Assembly (NCBI RefSeq): GCF_002002735.1
Contig: NZ_MUNY01000063.1
Span: 1 to 60,375 of the forward strand
Direction of reading: 5' to 3'
DNA from: Algoriphagus sp. A40
Lineage (GTDB): Bacteria > Bacteroidota > Bacteroidia > Cytophagales > Cyclobacteriaceae
DNA: 60,375 nucleotides
How positions within the stretch are numbered: the stretch's first letter is position 1; the number at the start of each line of letters is the position of its first letter. Under the pieces are notes generated by a model. That model saw only the letters and a list, made by a program, of their open reading frames with translations, searched no databases and was not told where the DNA came from. A program made the position numbers and the translations under genes. Positions 54,442-60,375 of this stretch are shown one piece after another.

Positions 54442-54657
54442 ATGAAAAACTCTATTAAAATCCCTCAAAAATCTCCCGCATTGGCTTGGTTGCTGGTCTT
54501 TTTAATCTGCCTTGGCTTCAATTCCTTTTGCTTTGCCAATTCAGGGGGATCTTCGGACTGCCGTTCTTCAGGTTTAACTTTTGCAGTCAAAGACTGCATT
54601 CAAGTAAGCACAAGCCTGCCTGACGGCAAGGCAGGTCTGAGGGCCTGCGCTAAATAA
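54442..54657 (+). CDS. Short secreted ORF, possibly a degraded gene
   Basis: Frame of 71 codons with a signal peptide-like start (ALAWLLVFLICLGFNSFCFA, about 13-32). The last ~20 codons run into a palindromic repeat (54614-54636), so the true gene end may have been replaced. It ends 71 bases ahead of the next secreted protein gene. Could be a small secreted protein or a gene remnant. Confidence 0.45.
   Translation: MKNSIKIPQKSPALAWLLVFLICLGFNSFCFANSGGSSDCRSSGLTFAVKDCIQVSTSLPDGKAGLRACAK
54614..54636. repeat. CCTGCCT palindromic repeat
   Basis: CCTGCCT (54615-54621) and AGGCAGG (54629-54635) form a 7-bp stem around GACGGCA. A relative lies at 56067-56088. Confidence 0.6.
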
Positions 54658-54728
54658 TTCTGGAATTTTCTTCAAAAAGCAACCTGACTCCCCTTTTTTC
54701 CATCATTCCAACAAAACCAACTATCAGT

Positions 54729-55427
54729 ATGAAAATCTTAAAAATTGCTTTTCTCGCATTTTTGGGGATTTGCTTCGGCGTGTCAGCCCAAGAACTCCAA
54801 CAACCTCTGGAGGATATCCCGATGTCCAACCGGGGCTATGCGCTACTTAAATCCGGTGAAGTCATCGAAGGAAAAATCCTCACCACCAACAGTACCCGAG
54901 GAATCACCCAAGTCAGCCTGGAAGATGGAACGGGTACAAGACACAAAATCAGTGCAAAGGAAATCTACGAATTTGCCATTGCCATGAACGGTGCCGTGAG
55001 ACTTCAGTACCTCAATGAAAGAGGATCTTCCGTGAAAAAACTGTTGTCCAAAGATCAACCGACAGCAAAGCCCGAAGACTTCATTATTTTCCGGAATACC
55101 AGTGTCAACGGAGAAAAGGAACTGCTTCTCCAGTTGCTTAACCCCGATTTTGACGAAGTATTTGAGGTATTCTTCGATCCTTTTGCCCGCAAGACTACCG
55201 CTTTGGAGGGGGAATACATCACCTGGACGGGAGATAAGCACCGGGCCTATTTCATTTCAAAAAATGGAGCTCCCTTGTTGAAAGTAAAAAAAGGAAACTA
55301 TGATAAAGTTTTTGAGGTCCTGTTTGGAGATTGCCAACAGGTGTTCTCCGAAGTGAAAAAACCGAAACTGGAAGACCTGGGCCAGCACATCAATCTCTAC
55401 AATGCTTCCTGTTCCTTTTCAAATTAA
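54729..55427 (+). CDS. Secreted protein of unknown function
   Basis: Protein of 232 residues, signal peptide ending VSAQ (about residue 20). The body starts with a small beta unit (YALLKSGEVIEGKIL, DGTGTRHKISAKEIYEF), like an SH3- or Tudor-like fold, then a mixed region ending with Cys. No family recognised. Its stop lies immediately before the ATG of the DUF4345 gene, so they are probably expressed together. Confidence 0.68.
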   Translation: MKILKIAFLAFLGICFGVSAQELQQPLEDIPMSNRGYALLKSGEVIEGKILTTNSTRGITQVSLEDGTGTRHKISAKEIYEFAIAMNGAVRLQYLNERGSSVKKLLSKDQPTAKPEDFIIFRNTSVNGEKELLLQLLNPDFDEVFEVFFDPFARKTTALEGEYITWTGDKHRAYFISKNGAPLLKVKKGNYDKVFEVLFGDCQQVFSEVKKPKLEDLGQHINLYNASCSFSN

Positions 55428-55868
55428 ATGACCATGAAAAAGATGAATCCTTGGGTAATGTTTACCCGCATTTACATTGGATTTTCGATGCTGAGCCTGT
55501 TTTCGGTGAGTGTAATGGCTCTTTTTGACCCGCAGTCGGTGATGGATCTGGTCGGCGTGAAACTGGAAAATACCGATGCTTTGAGTTCGATACGTGGAGT
55601 ATATGGTGGAGTGGGAATTACGATTTGTTTGAGCCTCCTTTACCTGCTCATTCTCTATCCCGAAAAAGGAGCTGCATTCCTCAGTATTTTCTGGGGAGCC
55701 TATGCGTTTTCGAGATTGATCACCTTGGTCTCAGATGGTCCATTGGGAGACTTTGGAAATCAATGGCTATTGATCGAGAGTTTCTTGGCATTGGTTGGCT
55801 TGGGGCTGTGGCAGTTTTTGGTATCCGAGCGGAGGAAGCAGAAGTTTATCCTCAGGCCGGGAATCTGA
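55428..55868 (+). CDS. DUF4345 membrane protein
   Basis: Inner-membrane protein of 146 residues with four hydrophobic helices and the DUF4345 pattern (SIRGVYGGVGITICLSLLYL, FWGAYAFSRLITLVSDG). Function unknown. Begins immediately after the previous stop. Confidence 0.85.
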   Translation: MTMKKMNPWVMFTRIYIGFSMLSLFSVSVMALFDPQSVMDLVGVKLENTDALSSIRGVYGGVGITICLSLLYLLILYPEKGAAFLSIFWGAYAFSRLITLVSDGPLGDFGNQWLLIESFLALVGLGLWQFLVSERRKQKFILRPGI

Positions 55869-55926
55869 TATTAAATTTTGGTGACTTAAAAACCGATCTC
55901 TCCGCTCAATGAGAGTTAGCTTAAGA

Positions 55927-55940
55927 GTAGACAAGTCTAC
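55927..55940. promoter_or_regulatory. Palindrome upstream of the restriction gene
   Basis: GTAGAC-AA-GTCTAC, extended imperfectly to AGAGT...ACTCT on both sides. It lies 189 bases before the R-M ATG and could be an operator or a hairpin. No regulator gene is adjacent. Confidence 0.3.
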
Positions 55941-56066
55941 ACTCTCTCGCTCCTATCTATCAAAAACAAATTTCCGACATTTTCCACCCATTGGTACAAA
56001 TACGTTTTTCGTTTTCAGACAAACTAATATCTTTAAGGATTGGGTTTACTCGATGCCCAAGTGAGT

Positions 56067-56088
56067 GCCTGCCTGGCAGCAGACAGGT
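56067..56088. repeat. CCTGCCT palindromic repeat, second copy
   Basis: CCTGCCT (56068-56074) / AGACAGG (56081-56087) around GGCAGC. It is similar to 54614-54636 and lies in the leader of the R-M gene. Confidence 0.55.
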
Positions 56089-56128
56089 CCCCGCTCACTT
56101 CCATCCCAAATACCACCGATCCTTTTTC

Positions 56129-59100
56129 ATGACCACAGCCGATTACCTTGTCGCCCTCAATTCCCGCTTCCGCCTCGGCAATGCTACCGAGCATACCTTT
56201 CGGGGCGATCTCCAAAACCTCCTCGAATCCCTCGCTCCCGGCATAAGCGCCACGAACGAACCCAAGCGCCAAGCCTGCGGTGCACCGGATTACATTCTGA
56301 CGAACAAAAAGGAAATCCCCGTAGGCTACATCGAGGCCAAAGACATCGGAGATTCGGATTTGCATGGGATGAAAAAGAACGGCAACAAGGAGCAATTCGA
56401 CCGATACAAAGGCTCGCTGGACAACCTGATCTTTACCGATTACCTGGACTTCGTCTATTTCCGTAATGGCGAACTCGCCACTTCCGTCCGTATCGGGGTC
56501 GTGGACAATGGGAAAATCCTTCCCCTGCCGCACAACTTCCCGGCATTCGAACTCCTGATCAAGGAGTTCACCACGCACCTCGGGCAGACGATTAAAAGCT
56601 CCAAAAAGCTCGCCGAGATGATGGCTGGCAAAGCCCGGCTTCTCGCCAACGTGATCCAAGCAGCCCTCGAAAGCGACGAGGAGCATCAGGACAATTCCAC
56701 CCTGAAGGATCAGATGAACGCCTTCAAGGAGATCCTCATCCACGACATCAATCCCAAACAGTTTTCCGATGTCTATGCCCAGACCATCGCTTACGGGATG
56801 TTTGCGGCGAGATTGTACGACACGTCCTTGGATACCTTTAGCCGACAGGAAGCGGCCGAACTGATCCCCAAGTCCAATCCTTTCCTGCGAAAGCTCTTCC
56901 AATACATCGCCGGATACGACCTAGACCAGCGGATCACCTGGATTGTGGATGCGCTGGCGGACATCTTCCGTGCGGCGGATGTGGATGCCATCCTCAAGAA
57001 CTTCGGCAAATCCACCAAGATGGAAGATCCCATCATCCACTTCTACGAGGACTTTCTGACCCAATACGATCCCAAGCTTCGCAAGCAGCGTGGGGTCTGG
57101 TACACGCCGCATCCCGTGGTGAACTTTATCATCCGGGCCGTGGACGAGATCCTGGTCACCGAGTTTGGCTTGCCGATGGGTTTGGCCGATACCTCCAAGA
57201 CCAAGATCAAAATCCCCATTCCCACCCATGACCAACGATTCAAGGGCGGCATGAGGGAAGTCGAGCAGGAAGTGCACCGGGTTCAATTCCTCGATCCGGC
57301 TACAGGCACGGGCACCTTTGTGGCCGAGGCGATCCAGCAGATCTACGACAAGATGAAGGGGCAGCAAGGCCTCTGGAACAGCTATGTGGAAAATCACCTG
57401 CTTCCCCGCATCAACGGCTTCGAACTCCTGATGGCCTCCTATGCCATGGCGCACTTGAAACTTGATCTTCTGCTCAAGCAAACGGGCTACACCGGAACCA
57501 AAAACCAACGCTTCCGCATCTACCTGACCAATTCCCTGGAGGAATACCACAAAGACACCGGAACCCTCTTTGCCAACTGGCTATCTGCCGAAGCCTCCGA
57601 AGCCAACCAGATCAAACGCGACGCGCCCGTGATGATCGTGGCGGGCAATCCGCCTTATTCGGTGAGTAGTACGAATAAAGGGGAGTGGATTGAAAGCTTG
57701 GTAGCGGATTATAAAAAAAATCTGAATGAGCGAAATATCCAACCGCTTTCGGATGATTACATTAAGTTCATCCGATATGGACAGCATTTTATAGAAAAGA
57801 ACGGTTCAGGAATTCTTGCCTTTATTACCAACAATAGTTTCCTGGATGGGATTATCCATCGCCAAATGCGAAAGAACCTATTCGAGACTTTTGATCAAAT
57901 CTATATTATTGATCTGCATGGAAATGCCAAGAAAAAAGAAACAGCTCCGGATGGATCAAAAGATGAAAATGTCTTTGACATCCAACAAGGGGTTAGTATT
58001 AATTTGTTTGTAAAAACAAAAATTGGAAAATCTGACAAATCTTTAAAGGTTAAAGATGTTTATGGAGATAGAAATTTTAAATATAATTTTCTAAATAATT
58101 CTAGCTTAACGAAAATGGAATGGGTGAATATTCAACCATTTAGCCCGAATTATTATTTTATTAAAAAAGATTTTAGCGGAAGTGACAATTATTCAAAGGG
58201 ATTAAAAATTGATGATTTATTTAAGGAGAATTCTTCAGGAATAAAAACACACAGAGATCATTTTGTTGTTGATTTTGATAAAAGAAATTTACAAGATCGA
58301 ATTAAGCACTTTTATAATCTCGATAACTCAGATGATGGTTTATCAAAAGAATTGAGCCTGAAAAGTAATAGAGATTGGGATTTATCTATTGCGAGACGGA
58401 AGAATCAATTTAATGATACTAAGTTCCGAAAGATAGATTATAGGGTTTTTGATAGAAGACAAATTTACTATGAATCATCATTGATTGATTTCGGTAGAGA
58501 AAAAATCATGAACAATTTTGTCGATACAGATAATTTTGGATTTGTTTCTTTACGGCAATCAAGGGCAGGAGAATTTAACAATTACTGGATTTCAAAAGAT
58601 ATCGTTGGGAAAGATGTTCTTTCATCTCTTGACACATGCACAGTCTTCCCTCTCTACCTTTATCCTGAATCTTCCGGTCAGTTAAGTTTGGGTTCGGCCG
58701 CGACCCGTACGCCCAATCTGAATCTAGAAATCGTGGATCAGATTGCGAAGGGTTTGGGATTGACCTTTGTATCAGAGAAGGGGGAGGAAGGAGAAGTTTG
58801 CTTTGCGGAGAGTGGCAAAGTGATGCCAGCTTACCGGCAGACCTTTGCGCCGATAGACTTGTTGGATTACTTCTATGCTGTGCTGCATAGTCCTACTTAT
58901 CGGGAAACGTACAAGGAGTTTTTGAAGATTGACTTCCCAAGAGTGCCGTATCCGACAGATGCCGAGCAGTTCTGGAAGTTGGTGGCACTAGGTGGCGAAC
59001 TCCGACAGCTTCACCTAATGGAAAGCCCCAAACTCAGCCAGTTCATTACCCAGTATCCCGTGGGTGGAGAGAATGAGGTGGAGAAGATCAGTTTTGAATT

Positions 59101-59362
59101 GAGCGTCGACGATAACTTTTCCAAAGTTTCGAACTTTGGAAAAGTTGGCAAAGTCTTTATCAACCTCGACCAATACTTCGATTCCGTCCCCGAGATCGCC
59201 TGGAACTTCTACATCGGCGGCTATCAACCCGCCCAAAAATGGCTCAAAGACCGAAAGGGAAGAATATTAGATTTCGAAGACATCATGCATTATCAAAGGA
59301 TTATTAAGGCATTGACCGAGACGGATCGAGTGATGAGGGAGATTGATGGGGTGGGGGTATGA
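56129..59362 (+). CDS. Single-chain type ISP/IIG restriction-modification enzyme
   Basis: Protein of 1077 residues joining nuclease, adenine methyltransferase and specificity region. The N-terminal PD-(D/E)xK nuclease shows APDYIL with Asp54 and YIEAKD with Glu69 and Lys71. Then comes a helical connector (about 150-370). The methyltransferase has the SAM motif FLDPATGTGTF (about 387-397) and catalytic NPPYS (about 507-511), an N6-adenine (gamma-class) signature. The C-terminal ~450 residues resemble the type ISP specificity part. No helicase domain is present, unlike LlaGI-type ISP enzymes. The start at 56129 gives the usual N-terminus; upstream codons of the frame lie in a repeat. GC drops sharply around 57960-58640. 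Recognition site cannot be predicted. Confidence 0.88.
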   Translation: MTTADYLVALNSRFRLGNATEHTFRGDLQNLLESLAPGISATNEPKRQACGAPDYILTNKKEIPVGYIEAKDIGDSDLHGMKKNGNKEQFDRYKGSLDNLIFTDYLDFVYFRNGELATSVRIGVVDNGKILPLPHNFPAFELLIKEFTTHLGQTIKSSKKLAEMMAGKARLLANVIQAALESDEEHQDNSTLKDQMNAFKEILIHDINPKQFSDVYAQTIAYGMFAARLYDTSLDTFSRQEAAELIPKSNPFLRKLFQYIAGYDLDQRITWIVDALADIFRAADVDAILKNFGKSTKMEDPIIHFYEDFLTQYDPKLRKQRGVWYTPHPVVNFIIRAVDEILVTEFGLPMGLADTSKTKIKIPIPTHDQRFKGGMREVEQEVHRVQFLDPATGTGTFVAEAIQQIYDKMKGQQGLWNSYVENHLLPRINGFELLMASYAMAHLKLDLLLKQTGYTGTKNQRFRIYLTNSLEEYHKDTGTLFANWLSAEASEANQIKRDAPVMIVAGNPPYSVSSTNKGEWIESLVADYKKNLNERNIQPLSDDYIKFIRYGQHFIEKNGSGILAFITNNSFLDGIIHRQMRKNLFETFDQIYIIDLHGNAKKKETAPDGSKDENVFDIQQGVSINLFVKTKIGKSDKSLKVKDVYGDRNFKYNFLNNSSLTKMEWVNIQPFSPNYYFIKKDFSGSDNYSKGLKIDDLFKENSSGIKTHRDHFVVDFDKRNLQDRIKHFYNLDNSDDGLSKELSLKSNRDWDLSIARRKNQFNDTKFRKIDYRVFDRRQIYYESSLIDFGREKIMNNFVDTDNFGFVSLRQSRAGEFNNYWISKDIVGKDVLSSLDTCTVFPLYLYPESSGQLSLGSAATRTPNLNLEIVDQIAKGLGLTFVSEKGEEGEVCFAESGKVMPAYRQTFAPIDLLDYFYAVLHSPTYRETYKEFLKIDFPRVPYPTDAEQFWKLVALGGELRQLHLMESPKLSQFITQYPVGGENEVEKISFELSVDDNFSKVSNFGKVGKVFINLDQYFDSVPEIAWNFYIGGYQPAQKWLKDRKGRILDFEDIMHYQRIIKALTETDRVMREIDGVGV

Positions 59363-60114
59363 TTGGAATATGTAAACTTTGCCAAGAGGAGAAGGAATTA
59401 TTAAAAAGATCTCATATTATTCCAGAATTTATGTATAAAAATCTATTTGATGAAAAACATAGATACATTGTTACCTCAAATTCAAGTATTATAAATAAAA
59501 CATCAGAATATGAACCTCCTCAATCTGGAATCTATGAGGCAAATATTTTATGTAAATCCTGCGATAATTCATTTTTGTCAATTTTAGAAAGATATTTTTC
59601 AGTTTTCTTTCATTCTGAAAAAATTTCAATAGAAAAATCCCCTAAATTAATTCCCAAAATTGATCTAAATGGAAATAAATTCTTTTATTGTTCTAATACG
59701 GACTATGGTAAACTGAAGTTGTTTTTCCTTTCAATTCTATGGAGATCAAGCATATCAAAAAAAGAATTTTTCAAAGATATAAATCTTGGACCTCATGAAG
59801 AAAAAATTAGAAAAATGGTTTTTGAAAATAATCCAGGAAATGTTGATGAGTATCCTGTTATGCTATCAATAGTGGATCAATCATCAGGAAGTCCTAATGA
59901 TTATATAGGACAACCAAGATTTAGTAGGTTTGAGGGGCATCACGTCGCCACTTTCTGGATATCTTCAATATTGTTTTCAGTTTATGTTTCATCTCATCCA
60001 AAACCAGCAAAATCTATTGAAATGTCCTTACAGCCAAATGGTGAATTTATACTTCCGTATTTAACTAAATCAGAAGCTTGGAATTTGATGTTGAAATTTT
60101 CAGGCTTGAAGTAA
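59359..60114 (+). CDS. HNH/zinc-ribbon-like protein coupled to the R-M gene
   Basis: Protein of 251 residues. Its N-terminus has CKLCQEEKELLKRSHIIPEF (Cys5, Cys8, His19) and later ILCKSCDNSF (Cys65, Cys68, Asp69): two Cys pairs and a His in the order seen in HNH-like families with SHIIPE motifs. The remaining ~180 residues match nothing recognised. The ATG overlaps the R-M stop by 4 bases (ATGA), so it is co-translated with the restriction enzyme. Markedly AT-rich. May be an accessory nuclease or a partner protein; function unknown. Confidence 0.65.
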   Translation: MIGICKLCQEEKELLKRSHIIPEFMYKNLFDEKHRYIVTSNSSIINKTSEYEPPQSGIYEANILCKSCDNSFLSILERYFSVFFHSEKISIEKSPKLIPKIDLNGNKFFYCSNTDYGKLKLFFLSILWRSSISKKEFFKDINLGPHEEKIRKMVFENNPGNVDEYPVMLSIVDQSSGSPNDYIGQPRFSRFEGHHVATFWISSILFSVYVSSHPKPAKSIEMSLQPNGEFILPYLTKSEAWNLMLKFSGLK

Positions 60115-60221
60115 AAACAATAGGTTTCGAAAAGAAATTAAAAATTATAAATGAATTTGACTTAAAATTACTTTGTTTATCGTCTCAGTATTCACATAAA
60201 ATAAATTATATTTAAAGAACC

Positions 60222-60375
60222 ATGGAAAAGAAATTTGTTTTTAACAACGGAAACATCTATGACCACTTTGATCAATTATCATTTGATTATTCTATTAAAT
60301 ATTCTAAATTCATTCAAGATAATAAGAATAAAAATTCAGAAATTATTCATGCGGATTTTATGAGTAGTATATATC
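60222..60375 (+). CDS. Start of a further gene, cut by the window edge
   Basis: An ATG at 60222 opens a frame of 51 codons that continues past the window end (start MEKKFVFNNGNIYDHFD, later HADFMSS). It is AT-rich like the gene before it and 107 bases downstream in the same direction. Too short to classify. Confidence 0.5.
   Translation, partial: MEKKFVFNNGNIYDHFDQLSFDYSIKYSKFIQDNKNKNSEIIHADFMSSIY

Noticed and set aside
56033..56902. Long open frame on the minus strand opposite the R-M N-terminus
   Set aside because: It mirrors the codon bias of the GC-richer restriction gene; no motif or start context supports it.

Overview
The window looks like chromosomal DNA of a Bacteroidota bacterium, most likely Cytophagales / Cyclobacteriaceae (Algoriphagus-like). 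The reasons are the moderate GC content, the near absence of Shine-Dalgarno sequences, several TAnnTTTG/TAnnTTCG -7-like promoter boxes, secreted proteins whose signal peptides end in ...AQ, and many families typical of this phylum (DUF4442, DUF3817, DUF4345, DUF3347, CarboxypepD_reg-like, HMA-AraC regulators). The genus is an inference. No rRNA, tRNA, CRISPR array or transposase gene was seen.

Layout. 0.2-4.1 kb: an F420-reductase-like protein, then the glucose-6-phosphate block (ROK/polyphosphate-type glucokinase, zwf, pgl) closed by a strong terminator. 4.3-7.0 kb: a malonate uptake and activation operon, a MatB-like malonyl-CoA synthetase coupled to madL and madM. 7.0-17.3 kb: a copper-homeostasis region made of an HMA-AraC regulator, a P-type copper ATPase, a CopZ-like chaperone, a DUF3347 protein, a multicopper oxidase fused to a CopB-like segment, a secreted CHY zinc-finger protein, a PepSY membrane protein and a secreted unknown. 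A lone TIR-domain gene and a small lipoprotein lie between the regulator and the ATPase. 17.3-24.2 kb: arfB, a very large lipoprotein, mnmA, a TruC-like pseudouridine synthase and an M28 peptidase. 24.4-32.5 kb, mostly minus strand: a nucleoside transporter, a bifunctional nuclease with a UVR tail, etfA, etfB, an MDR oxidoreductase, dnaB and a lycopene-cyclase-like membrane protein. 32.6-43.9 kb: an Mpl-type Mur ligase, a DEDD exonuclease, an M48 lipoprotein protease, a glutamyl-Q tRNA synthetase, S10 and M28 peptidases, a K+ channel, PhzF, DinB and ferritin. 44-55.9 kb: a fatty acid hydroxylase, an HTH regulator, a formylglycine-generating-enzyme-like lipoprotein, ribE, pcm, a hotdog thioesterase, an uncharacterised three-gene operon ending in a kinase-fold-like protein, CorA, GNAT, VOC and small membrane proteins. 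56.1-60.4 kb: a defence segment with a single-chain type ISP/IIG restriction-modification enzyme, a translationally coupled HNH/zinc-ribbon-like protein, and a gene cut by the window edge.

The strongest unusual signals are these. (1) An imperfect 25-bp-arm palindrome sits in frame inside the copper ATPase gene, and a single arm of the same family lies in an intergenic region 38 kb away. (2) Intergenic spaces carry several families of degenerate short repeats, some of which supply the C-termini of genes. (3) The restriction enzyme gene has an AT-rich central block with sharp borders, as expected if its recognition region was exchanged, and has a coupled downstream partner of unknown function. 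(4) The copper locus contains several unusual domain combinations. (5) There is an unknown operon with a degenerate kinase/APH-like protein.
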